Source: Fidelibacterota bacterium (lineage in GTDB: Bacteria > Fidelibacterota > Marinisomatia > Marinisomatales > UBA1611). From it: a stretch of DNA of 21,779 bases. Of the stretch, positions 8,047 to 16,678 are shown piece after piece. The notes beneath the pieces were generated by a model, which saw only the letters and a list, made by a program, of their open reading frames with translations, searched no databases and was not told the DNA's origin. A program made the position numbers and the translations under genes. Position 1 is the first letter of the stretch. Every line of letters starts with the position of its first letter. Location: positions 1 to 21,779 of the forward strand of contig DQOT01000289.1 of the NCBI GenBank assembly GCA_015658495.1, given 5' to 3'.

Positions 8047-8907
8047 TTACAGACCAATATAGAGCATCGTTCGAAATGAAGGGCCTTGGATCGCAGACGT
8101 GGGAGAATCGCTGATTTTTGTCCTGCCATTCAATTCCCAATTTCCCCCGGAGATGGTACCTTTATTAAACCCAACACTGATGCGAAGTCCCAACCGCTCT
8201 AAAAATTGCCATTTTACGGCAATGTAGGGCTGAAAATTAAAGAAGGTTGCACTCACATCACGCAATAATCCCGGTACTGCACCGGGTAAAATATCCGGAT
8301 CTGCATACTCAGTGCTGTCAACACCATAATACAGCGTACCGGTGCTGTCCATGGTGCCATAAACATTCTCAAAAACGTTATTCCACCGTGGATTTCCACT
8401 TTGTTGATCAATGGCTAGGCTGGCCCGACCAAGGCCCATCAGGGCTCCTGCTGATAATTCAAGATCCTGTAAAAGCGGCATAACATATTCTACGGAAGCA
8501 GCACCCAATGAAAAAGTAAATTTTGCTTCAATGGTTGGGTTGAAAAATCCGGTATAGTCTTTAACAGCCTCACCCGTATCCAGGGAATCATTATTATTAT
8601 CATCACTAAAAACTTTTATAGTTGGGCTCGATGCAACGGTGGTGGCACCCACGCCGGCGTACCCGCCAATGCGCCACCTGCCTGTGATGTGGGCAAATCC
8701 TTCTCCGCCATGAATAACAAAAGGATCCCTGAATTGTTTGGGGTCAAGTCCCAGTCCTGTTAAATAGAATGATCCCGGAATGGAATCGAGTTTAATGTAC
8801 ATGGGGCTGTAGCCAATTCCACCGCCCAGAAAATCTTCTGCCGGATAACTGAATTGTGCCATTAAAATAGATGTACTCAGCGCGATGAATAAAACAATGT
8901 TTTTCAT
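8047..8907 (-). CDS. Predicted outer-membrane beta-barrel protein, unknown function
   Basis: 286 aa, first gene of the minus-strand operon. It has a clear signal peptide (MKNIVLFIALSTSILMAQ, cleavage near residue 17-18). The rest alternates hydrophobic and polar residues in strands rich in Gly and aromatic residues, and it ends in an amphipathic strand FRTMLYIGL, as in barrel proteins. A hydrophilic, Asp/Asn-rich loop near residues 108-125 (SDDNNNDSLDTGEA) looks like a calcium-binding insertion. I recognise no named family. The nearest GGAG is 12 bases from the ATG, which is rather far. Its place before the S41 protease and ExbBD-TonB suggests an envelope role, but not a specific one. Confidence 0.75.
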   Translation of the reverse strand: MKNIVLFIALSTSILMAQFSYPAEDFLGGGIGYSPMYIKLDSIPGSFYLTGLGLDPKQFRDPFVIHGGEGFAHITGRWRIGGYAGVGATTVASSPTIKVFSDDNNNDSLDTGEAVKDYTGFFNPTIEAKFTFSLGAASVEYVMPLLQDLELSAGALMGLGRASLAIDQQSGNPRWNNVFENVYGTMDSTGTLYYGVDSTEYADPDILPGAVPGLLRDVSATFFNFQPYIAVKWQFLERLGLRISVGFNKGTISGGNWELNGRTKISDSPTSAIQGPSFRTMLYIGL

Positions 8908-9163
8908 GTTTATGGGGTTCTCCGCATGATGGAATGTACCAAATTAAGATTCATCGTTGAATTTAGAAAGAAAATATAGCCATAAATTTAAGAATTAGAA
9001 CCAAAAGGGAGACAAGGGCTTTTCCTTGTAAAAATACCCCTATCACCCTATATTTTTTGAAGAGTAAACGAGGTAAGGGAGATCAAAACGTGATTTGCCT
9101 CCCGAATAACTGCATCCAATTTTGGTTTAAACCATGAGGTTAAGTACGTTCAAAGGAGCTGAA
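8908..9163 (+). promoter_or_regulatory. Divergent intergenic region with promoter and leader hairpin for the FG-GAP gene pair
   Basis: Spacer of 256 bases between divergent operons. On the plus strand a TTGTAA box (9026-9031) and a TATATT box (9049-9054) are exactly 17 bases apart, a good sigma70-like match with a start near 9061. The -35 box lies inside a perfect inverted repeat, ACAAGG (9012-9017) and CCTTGT (9024-9029), a possible repressor site. The predicted leader of about 100 bases contains an imperfect hairpin, GGGAGATCA (9077-9085) with TGAT and CTCCC (9091-9094, 9099-9103). I see no convincing minus-strand promoter and no known riboswitch core. Confidence 0.45.
9152..9158 (+). promoter_or_regulatory. 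Ribosome binding site that sets the start at 9164
   Basis: AAAGGAG lies five bases before the ATG at 9164. An earlier in-frame ATG at 9134 has no such site and would place ten polar residues in front of the signal peptide, so 9164 is the better start. Confidence 0.75.
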
Positions 9164-11719
9164 ATGCGCTTCTTAAAAGGAATATTTCTTGGAGTCCTAC
9201 TCTTGTCTAATCTCACAGGCAAGGTGGTTTTCCATGTTTACGGGTCCTATGACCTGGATAAAGATGGGCTGGCGGAGACGCTCATCCTCAATACCCGTGC
9301 GTCATCTGCGACTTGGGTAGAGATTTCAAAGTCATCCCATGTGGATACCCTTTGGTCTTATATACTGCCCCAAGGGCAAATATTCAATGATGCAGAAATA
9401 GTGGACATGGATGACGACGGTTACCATGAGCTAATAGCCGTGGTGGATCTATTTCCATCCATTAAAGATCAGGCATGGCTTTATGTCTTCCCCGGCAGTG
9501 CCGACGGGTTTGCACAAGATCCGCTCACCTTAAGTTATCAATCCCTGGGATTCAATATCGTCCGCCCGTCAAACCTCTCGTTGGTTCCGGGCGCATCTCC
9601 AAAATTATCCGTTGCCTTTGGCGCAACCCTGCGCCAAGGCATGGTTTTCGATATCGAGATGTCGGATCATGATATTTCTCTTTCAAATATTCAGATGCTC
9701 GTGGCTCCCATCATCAGCAATGGTTATGGACTGGTTTTTGCAGGCGGGTTTACAAGTCATGGCGGACATTTTATAGCCATGCTTTCTCCGGAACGCAATC
9801 AGCTCAAAACAGCTATTTTTGATGTAGGACAAAATTTTAAACTTATCCAATCTTCCCTGATACAATTGGGAGATGCACGGGTTCCCCTGGGGGCAGGCAT
9901 TCAGGCATTCCGTTCCAAACGATCCAATAAAAATGGCTTGTTAATTCCCTTTGAATCCGACGATGTTTTTCTTCTGGAAGTGGAGGGCAAAGAAACAAAA
10001 CTTTTTAATACAAGTCTGTCCGGAAAGGGCGCTTATCCGATCTCAGCCAAAAAGGGACAAGCTAATATTGTTAATGTGCTCGCAAAAAGACGTGATGCAG
10101 AAGTGTATGCAGCACAACCAACCCTTTCGCATTATTTCCCCTCCCGTACAGAAAAAGGCAAACTACCCCCGCCACCCCCTCCGTTAACAGACGAAGCAGC
10201 AACGCTTAACTCGGTTGCCATGTCCCATGATCAGGATCTCACCAGTCTCCCCGCAGGCCAAAATGAAGTTTATGGCACCCCAGATGAAAAAGTGAACAAA
10301 CAGGTAAAATATGATTCTTTGACTCCCACGCTTGGGGACTTTTTGGCCAGTGTGAAAAAGGATAAACCCCAAGAAACAGAAGCGTTAGAAAAGACTTCTG
10401 TCCCGAATATGAACAAGGAAATGGAAAGCGTCACCTGGGCCGATGAAGCCGGTTTTACACAAGTGAACCTTGGTGAGTATATTTCCGAAGAGACAGTAAG
10501 CGATTCCGTCACCTCACCGATCCCTGAGAAAGATACCGGCGTATCCACTTTTACAAAAACGGTGCAGGAAGCGCTCGTTCCAAAAGTGGTGAACTCAGAC
10601 ACGACCTTGGATATGCAGTCAGAAAACGAGATTGACCTTTATTACGTGTTGGCCATGACGCCTGCTTCAGATACAAAAGACCGCTATATCTTTGATGGGG
10701 AAGCTCCTTTTGGTGTAGCGGTGAACCAAGTGCCTCCCATGGGAGAGGTGACCCATTTTCAACACGGTGTTTCTGCGAACCTGGCAGGTTTGAAACGGGG
10801 TGAATCCTATGATTTTGCCTATTCACTGCGGGATGCGCGCTTAGACAGCATCACAACCTTGACCATGGTTCATGATATGCAGACCAATGTGGTATTCATC
10901 TCCATTTCGCCTACAAAGGATTCATTATCCCAATCTTACCAGCCGGAAGCATTTGATCCAAAATTATTTGAATTTCCGAATTATTTCTTTGAAGGATTTC
11001 CCACATCCTTGGACATGGATTTTACGGATAAGCTGATCCGATTCTCCTTTGACGGAGAAAAAGATTCAACCTATCAGGGCATTTATCTTTCTTCAACGAC
11101 GCCATCAACCCCTTCCCAATCCTTGGCTGTTTTTATGGATGAGGGGACCCTCCAGGCTATTCGAGGAGAGGTGGTAGTGCGAGCCAACGGTTCCAAGAAG
11201 GTTACGACAGAATTCGATCTGGTTGGTACAGTTGAGCCTGCGGTCATGTTTTCCCGGCTGATCCGGGAATTTTTCCCGGACGAATTAAAAATTAAACTTC
11301 TTCAGGGCGCTACATTGGAAGAACCTTTGTTTGGCCCAGCGGGTAAACTACCCAAGATCACGCGAGAACCCCGTTTACCCGAAGCCCAGCCGGACCAGGC
11401 GAATCCCGAAATCCCTGTAGAGCCGAAACAAAGTAATGTTCCGGAAGAGCATGAAGTCTCTACAGATGACCAATCTGTCACTGCGTCTGAAACACCGGAA
11501 ACCCAGGAAGATGAAGTGGCGCCTGCGGTGTTAGAAGTGGAAAAATTGGAATCCGATCTACCACCTGCACTGATTGATTCACTCAAGTTAGAGCAGCGGA
11601 AAGAACCAATTACACCTGTTGAAGAGAGAAAACCTGCTGCACCGGAAGAATCCCAACCGAATAATGAATCAGAAAAAGAGAATACAAAAGTTGAAGAAGA
11701 TGACGGGAGTGATGAGTAG
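9164..11719 (+). CDS. Large exported protein with N-terminal FG-GAP/VCBS-like domain and acidic Pro/Glu-rich tail
   Basis: 851 aa from the chosen start, not a named family. A signal peptide (MRFLKGIFLGVLLLSNLTG) is followed by an FG-GAP-like beta-propeller region with calcium-loop motifs DLDKDG (about 30-35) and DMDDDG (about 81-86). Near residue 335 there is a PPPPPP run, then a polar, probably unfolded stretch to about 480. A second folded domain (about 485-735) begins near IDLYYVLAMTP and is unfamiliar to me. The last 110 residues are Pro/Glu/Asp-rich and end EEDDGSDE, with no membrane anchor and no sorting signal. The start of the mature protein aligns by eye with the next gene (VYGSYDLDKDG against MNGTYDLDGDA), so the two are paralogues at the N-terminus. 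The next gene starts eight bases downstream. Confidence 0.82.
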   Translation: MRFLKGIFLGVLLLSNLTGKVVFHVYGSYDLDKDGLAETLILNTRASSATWVEISKSSHVDTLWSYILPQGQIFNDAEIVDMDDDGYHELIAVVDLFPSIKDQAWLYVFPGSADGFAQDPLTLSYQSLGFNIVRPSNLSLVPGASPKLSVAFGATLRQGMVFDIEMSDHDISLSNIQMLVAPIISNGYGLVFAGGFTSHGGHFIAMLSPERNQLKTAIFDVGQNFKLIQSSLIQLGDARVPLGAGIQAFRSKRSNKNGLLIPFESDDVFLLEVEGKETKLFNTSLSGKGAYPISAKKGQANIVNVLAKRRDAEVYAAQPTLSHYFPSRTEKGKLPPPPPPLTDEAATLNSVAMSHDQDLTSLPAGQNEVYGTPDEKVNKQVKYDSLTPTLGDFLASVKKDKPQETEALEKTSVPNMNKEMESVTWADEAGFTQVNLGEYISEETVSDSVTSPIPEKDTGVSTFTKTVQEALVPKVVNSDTTLDMQSENEIDLYYVLAMTPASDTKDRYIFDGEAPFGVAVNQVPPMGEVTHFQHGVSANLAGLKRGESYDFAYSLRDARLDSITTLTMVHDMQTNVVFISISPTKDSLSQSYQPEAFDPKLFEFPNYFFEGFPTSLDMDFTDKLIRFSFDGEKDSTYQGIYLSSTTPSTPSQSLAVFMDEGTLQAIRGEVVVRANGSKKVTTEFDLVGTVEPAVMFSRLIREFFPDELKIKLLQGATLEEPLFGPAGKLPKITREPRLPEAQPDQANPEIPVEPKQSNVPEEHEVSTDDQSVTASETPETQEDEVAPAVLEVEKLESDLPPALIDSLKLEQRKEPITPVEERKPAAPEESQPNNESEKENTKVEEDDGSDE

Positions 11720-11727
11720 GTAGTTCA

Positions 11728-14700
11728 ATGGATCTATCTTACACAGTACGCAGGATTTTCATTTTACTGACCATTATTCTGGGATTATCCTTTGGTCAGA
11801 AGATTGTTCATATGAATGGGACCTACGATTTGGATGGAGACGCGCTTCTTGAGTTCATTGCTTTGGAATTGGATCCGAATAAAGATGTATTCCCAACAGC
11901 TGTCCGGTATTATGAAATTGATTCGGATGGCTACCAAACCCTGATTTGGGAATTTACGCCACCGGTCGCCTTGGAGGGACAATTTGTGGATGCACAAATA
12001 GGTGACTTGGATGGTGATGGCGCACCGGAATTGGTATTGGTTATGAACCTGTCCCGCTTTGGTGATAATATCACACCACATGTATTTGTGGCCACTTATC
12101 CCTGGGATGGATCCCATTTTTCCGAAATCCCCTCCGCTACCTTGGATGTGGGCAAAAAGAATCGATCCCTGCGCTGTAATAATTTTCAATTGTTGGACCA
12201 GGATGCGGATGGAGACCAGGAACTGGTTTTGGCATTGGGCAGTCCATTCCGCGGCTTTGCCATTGTGAATGCATCATCATCTGGTTTATCTCTTACTAAA
12301 AAAGTCCGTCCTGATGAATTACTGGTAGGCTCCGGATTGCTTTATGTGGGTGTGGTGGATTATGATGGTGACGGCTATGATGATGTCCTGGCACTCAGTC
12401 CGGAAGGTCACACCATAAAAGCACAGCCTTTTTACAATATTGGCGGTGTTTTTGATTCCGGTCATCTGGTACGGAAAAGAATTGATGGTTTGAGTGGAAT
12501 TTTGCCTAATTCCATCAAATTAACGGATTGGGACGCTGATGGATTTTTTGATGTCCTGGTGCCCTTTAATTCCGGAGATATTGCTGCTTTTACACTTACA
12601 CCTGCAACTCTGGTGATCGAAGATGTACCTGTAAATCCTGGTCCCCTGACACAAATCGCCTTAGAGGATTTTAATCAGGACACTTTTGAAGATATTTTAA
12701 TGTTGTCTTCTGATATCAATGCTTTAACATTGGTTTCAGGGCAAGACGGCGGCGTGGAAGGTGTTGAAAATGCCATGAGAAATGTTCCTGCGGGTATGCA
12801 GATTTTTGCTATGGTGCCCATGTCCAAGGCGGGCCAATATACAGGAAATGTGTTGGTTTCGGGATGGGATGGAGAAGAGAATTCCACCTATATTATTCAA
12901 TTGGGCAAAAGGTCTGCTCGGTTGGACCAGGGCTATTTAATCACATCCGATTTCATTTCAAAACGCTTACCTGATTTATTGTCCAATGTGCAGGATGATG
13001 AACCGGAAGTACCAGAAGTGTATATTGAAATATTGCCTGGTGAAAAAGAACCGTTACAACCTCAGCAGGAAGAAAAAATAATCACCGATCTTGGCCAATC
13101 CCCCGGGAGTTATATTCCCAGCACACTAACACCGGAACAACAGGAAGGTAAAGTCTTGAGAGAACAACCCAAGGTTTCCATCCCGAAAAAAGTTGCCCGG
13201 ACATTGGAGCAGCCTAAGAAACCACGACCGAAAGAAACGGTGGGACAACGCCTGCCGAAACACATCCTTCCCCGCTATGTGCTGACGCCCGGACAGCCAT
13301 TCTTGTATGAGATTCCCAAAGACAGCACAGATGAATTTTACAGCTTCCGCTGGGACAATCAGCCCCCGAAAGGGATGTACTTCCTGTATGAAAGTAAATC
13401 CATTAATTGGGTACCCACAGAGAAACAATTGGATGCCTTCCCGATCTCCTACCTGGTGCGCATGAAAGTGGCTGAAATCATGGAACCCGCAAGCGCATCC
13501 ACGGAAAATGAGCAAGTTTATAAAGCGGTCCCCGTTTTGGAAAGTCGGGACGAAAGTCTGTGGATTTATGTGAATGATCCGCCAAGATTTCTAACCCAAC
13601 CCACCATCACAGAATTTATTGCCGGCTCAACATTTCGGTATGAACCCATTGTCCAGGATCGAAACAAAGATGCTGCACTTCGTTATGAATTGGAAGTGGC
13701 TCCCAAGGGCATGACCTTTGAAAATGGCGTCTTATCCTGGAAAACGGACAGTGCCCATGTAGAGATCTATGATGTGCGGTTGGTTGTAACAGACGGCTTT
13801 GAAAGAACTGCCCAAGAATTCCAGCTTTTTTCCCGGGCCGGTGTTAAGATTCTTTCCCATGCGCCTGAATCTGCCAGTGTTGGAAATACCTACAATTATC
13901 CTGTAAAGGTTTGGCGCCAGCGTTCTGATCAAAAGATCAGCTATAAATTATTTTATGGTCCCGATGGTATGAAAATGGATCCCTCCGGTACGGTTTCATG
14001 GACGCCGAATCCGGTGCAGGTTGATACAGCAAAATATGCCATAGTGGTGAGTCACGGTGTGGCTACCGATACACAATATGTGGATCTTTTTGTAAATCAC
14101 CCGCCAATCATCAAGGCCTCGCCAAGTCTCATGAACAAGATCAATGTGGGCGGAATCTGGGATTTTGAGCTGGAAATAGAAGACCCCAACAAGAATGATC
14201 AATTGGTTTATACAGCCCATGAGTTGCCCCAAGGCATGCGCATGGATCCACACACGGGCCGTTTGAGATGGGAACCCACCATGAATGAATTGGATTTCCA
14301 TACCTTAAAAATCGAAGTATCAGACGGACATGAATCCCGTATGCTGGAATCAGACTTTTTTGTGAATGCGCCGATACAGATCGTTTCTGTGCCCACCATG
14401 TCTGCCACTGTGGGTGATGAATATGCTTATCGCATCATGGTGAATGATAAAAATAAAGGTTCCCTCCTACCATTTAACCGTGTGGTAAAAGTGGAAAATG
14501 TTTCCGCCATTCGCATGTATTCCATCAATATTACCGATGATGTTGCCTTGGCGAATGTGGATCGGTATTTAGGTGATTGGCACAATGCCGATGCCATCTA
14601 TTACGTGGATTCGAAATATCCGGCAGATTCACTTGTCTCCCGGCTTAATATGAAAAAATACGCCCATTCCGTTTTCTTCGAGGATGACAGGTTGTGGGTA

Positions 14701-15597
14701 CTTTTGGAAACAATTGATGGCCGCACCATCAAAATTAAAGATTTTCTGTGGGAATTTTTCCATGGTGGCAAAGGGAAACCGCCCCGCGTTGTAGTTGAAC
14801 GTGTGAATCATGTGAAATTTTCCCTATTGGATTTTCCCGAAGGCATGGTTGTAGATGGTGCCTCGGGAACACTCCGCTGGACGCCCTCCGTGGAACAAAC
14901 CGATGCACACCGAATCACCGCCGTTGTGTCTGATGGTTACACTAAGGATGAACAAACATTTGAAATCTATGCAAATCATTTACCCACGATCGTTTCAAAT
15001 CCACCGCACATGGGACTGGTTGGAGAATTGTTCAAATATCAGGTTCGCGTGGATGATAAAAATGAAAATTCACAATTGGAATACACCCTGATGAAAGGAC
15101 CCCACGGGATGCAAATGGATCGGCATGGGAAAATCCTCTGGGTTCCAAAAGCAGCGCAGATCAATAATAATTCCTTTGAAGTGGCTGTAAGCGATGGTTA
15201 TGGCACAGATGTGCAGATGGGAAAAGTATTTGTGAATAATGCACCCACGGTCATATCTAATCCGAAACCGGTTGGATTGACCGGGCATTCTTGGCGTTAT
15301 AAAATGACCACACAGGACCTGAATGGGGATAAGGTGGCTTATCGTGCCGTAAGGCTGCCGAAATACGCCCGCTTCAATAAAAAGAAAGCGACTGTGGAAT
15401 GGACACCGCGTAAGAACCAGATGGGCATGAATGATTTTATCTTAATGGCGGTGGATGAACATGGTGCAACAACAACCCATGAATTTCAGGTTCATGTTTT
15501 CCATGATCCCAGTTCACAGCAATTAGTGAATACGGGCTGGCCCTTGATGCTCACCTTTGTGGGCGTTGTTTTTGCCTGGGGCATGGCGCAGATTTAA
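11728..15597 (+). CDS. Giant surface protein: FG-GAP/VCBS-like head, seven cadherin/putative-Ig-like repeats, C-terminal hydrophobic segment
   Basis: 1289 aa. The signal peptide is about residues 1-23. The head (24 to about 410) holds calcium-type loops: DLDGDA 34, DLDGDG 93, DQDADGD 157, DYDGDG 211 and DWDADG 267. A charged Pro/Glu/Lys linker spans about 415-515. Seven repeats of about 90-100 residues follow, starting near 521, 620, 705, 794, 883, 1087 and 1174. Each carries the He_PIG-like core 'P-x-G-M-x-x-D ... G-x-x-x-W-x-P'; the last is degenerate (LPKYARFN ... VEWTP). Repeat 5 is split by about 115 foreign residues. The end (about 1270-1289, GWPLMLTFVGVVFAWGMAQI) is hydrophobic and could be a membrane anchor. 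The likely role is adhesion or surface scaffolding, inferred from domain type only. The ribosome site is weak and the gene is probably co-transcribed with its paralogue. Confidence 0.85.
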   Translation: MDLSYTVRRIFILLTIILGLSFGQKIVHMNGTYDLDGDALLEFIALELDPNKDVFPTAVRYYEIDSDGYQTLIWEFTPPVALEGQFVDAQIGDLDGDGAPELVLVMNLSRFGDNITPHVFVATYPWDGSHFSEIPSATLDVGKKNRSLRCNNFQLLDQDADGDQELVLALGSPFRGFAIVNASSSGLSLTKKVRPDELLVGSGLLYVGVVDYDGDGYDDVLALSPEGHTIKAQPFYNIGGVFDSGHLVRKRIDGLSGILPNSIKLTDWDADGFFDVLVPFNSGDIAAFTLTPATLVIEDVPVNPGPLTQIALEDFNQDTFEDILMLSSDINALTLVSGQDGGVEGVENAMRNVPAGMQIFAMVPMSKAGQYTGNVLVSGWDGEENSTYIIQLGKRSARLDQGYLITSDFISKRLPDLLSNVQDDEPEVPEVYIEILPGEKEPLQPQQEEKIITDLGQSPGSYIPSTLTPEQQEGKVLREQPKVSIPKKVARTLEQPKKPRPKETVGQRLPKHILPRYVLTPGQPFLYEIPKDSTDEFYSFRWDNQPPKGMYFLYESKSINWVPTEKQLDAFPISYLVRMKVAEIMEPASASTENEQVYKAVPVLESRDESLWIYVNDPPRFLTQPTITEFIAGSTFRYEPIVQDRNKDAALRYELEVAPKGMTFENGVLSWKTDSAHVEIYDVRLVVTDGFERTAQEFQLFSRAGVKILSHAPESASVGNTYNYPVKVWRQRSDQKISYKLFYGPDGMKMDPSGTVSWTPNPVQVDTAKYAIVVSHGVATDTQYVDLFVNHPPIIKASPSLMNKINVGGIWDFELEIEDPNKNDQLVYTAHELPQGMRMDPHTGRLRWEPTMNELDFHTLKIEVSDGHESRMLESDFFVNAPIQIVSVPTMSATVGDEYAYRIMVNDKNKGSLLPFNRVVKVENVSAIRMYSINITDDVALANVDRYLGDWHNADAIYYVDSKYPADSLVSRLNMKKYAHSVFFEDDRLWVLLETIDGRTIKIKDFLWEFFHGGKGKPPRVVVERVNHVKFSLLDFPEGMVVDGASGTLRWTPSVEQTDAHRITAVVSDGYTKDEQTFEIYANHLPTIVSNPPHMGLVGELFKYQVRVDDKNENSQLEYTLMKGPHGMQMDRHGKILWVPKAAQINNNSFEVAVSDGYGTDVQMGKVFVNNAPTVISNPKPVGLTGHSWRYKMTTQDLNGDKVAYRAVRLPKYARFNKKKATVEWTPRKNQMGMNDFILMAVDEHGATTTHEFQVHVFHDPSSQQLVNTGWPLMLTFVGVVFAWGMAQI

Positions 15598-15605
15598 AGA
15601 TATCG

Positions 15606-15655
15606 TAAAACGTAATTATTTAATGAAGTAATTACGCATTACGTTTTATTTTTTA
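15606..15655. terminator. Convergent terminator with two alternative stems
   Basis: AAAACGTAAT (15607-15616) pairs perfectly with ATTACGTTTT (15638-15647), followed by a T-rich run, and serves the plus-strand giant gene. The inner pair CGTAATTA (15611-15618) and TAATTACG (15629-15636) is also perfect and excludes the outer one. The lpxK stop codon (15653-15655) sits in the T-run, so on the minus strand the hairpin directly follows lpxK. Confidence 0.7.
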
Positions 15656-16678
15656 CAAACAACACTCTAATAATTCATCCAGTTTCTCTGCAGGCTGGAT
15701 ATCCACCTTCACTTCCACCAAAATCACTGGTTTTGAAAAAGAAAAGGTCTCAATCTTCACCCAATCCTTTTCCGTTGTGATGATATAATCCGCATCAGTA
15801 GAAAGTGCTTCCACGTTTTTCCAGTCCGATTGAGAATAATTAAAATGGTCTGGAAAAACTTCCTCCCCAACAATCTTACAGCCCATCTTTTCGATAGTTT
15901 GTTTAAATCCAGCAACGTCACCAATGGCGGAAACGAGAAATACTTTCTTTCCTTTTATATTTTCCGGAGTTTCCGGTGATAAAAAAGAAATAGATGATTG
16001 CAGGGTTGACCATAAAACAGGCAATCCTAATTCCCGAACTTTACGCCTTAAAAAAGGTGGCGGTATTTTCAAATTCGTTTTTGTCAAGATTAATGCGTTG
16101 CCCCGCTTAATGTTGAGCCAAGGCTCTCTTAAAATGCCATAGGGCATAAGTTTGTGATCAAAGACAGAATCACCGCTGTTGACCAGCACGAGGTCTAAAT
16201 CTCGCTCAATTGCCCGATGTTGGAAGCCGTCGTCCAAAAGAATCACATCCGGATTGAATTGCTGCACAAGAAACATCGCGCCGCGGAACCGGTCTTCGTC
16301 CACTACCACAGGGACATTATTTAATTTTTTTGATATTAAAAAGGGTTCGTCTCCCGATTCTTTCCAAGCTACTTTTGGTCCATTTCCGTCGGAAACTAAA
16401 AGGGTGCCTTTGGTGGAGCGTCCGTACCCCCGGCTCAATACAGCAACCCGCTTCCCTTTATTTTGTAAATACTGTGCAAGGAAGATCACGGTAGGCGTTT
16501 TGCCTGTGCCACCCACCGTAATATTACCAACACTGATGACATGGCACGGTAAACGCCGGGAAACAAAAAAACCATATTTGTAAAATAAACTTCGCCAATA
16601 AACGAGTCCCCAGTAGAACATGGCAAAGGGAAATAACAAATATGCCTGGTATTCTTTAGAAACTCTCATTATTTGCAT
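15653..16678 (-). CDS. lpxK: Tetraacyldisaccharide 4'-kinase (lipid A biosynthesis)
   Basis: 341 aa. It phosphorylates the 4' position of the tetraacyl disaccharide 1-phosphate to give lipid IVA at the inner face of the cytoplasmic membrane. An N-terminal hydrophobic region (about 12-40) is followed by the P-loop SVGNITVGGTGKTPT (49-63), the family signature. The conserved DEDRFRGA and LDDGFQHRAIERDLDLV motifs are also present. Length is usual. Two ATGs are possible, at 16678 and 16669; both lie within the end of the upstream acyltransferase gene (overlap of 23 or 14 bases). Last gene of the operon. Confidence 0.95.
   Translation of the reverse strand: MQIMRVSKEYQAYLLFPFAMFYWGLVYWRSLFYKYGFFVSRRLPCHVISVGNITVGGTGKTPTVIFLAQYLQNKGKRVAVLSRGYGRSTKGTLLVSDGNGPKVAWKESGDEPFLISKKLNNVPVVVDEDRFRGAMFLVQQFNPDVILLDDGFQHRAIERDLDLVLVNSGDSVFDHKLMPYGILREPWLNIKRGNALILTKTNLKIPPPFLRRKVRELGLPVLWSTLQSSISFLSPETPENIKGKKVFLVSAIGDVAGFKQTIEKMGCKIVGEEVFPDHFNYSQSDWKNVEALSTDADYIITTEKDWVKIETFSFSKPVILVEVKVDIQPAEKLDELLECCL

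Noticed and set aside
9077..9103. Possible riboswitch in the leader of the FG-GAP operon
   Set aside because: Only an imperfect hairpin is visible; I find no conserved aptamer core of a class I know.
13126..13515. 129-codon minus-strand frame inside the giant repeat gene
   Set aside because: Antisense shadow; the plus-strand frame has clear repeat structure throughout.
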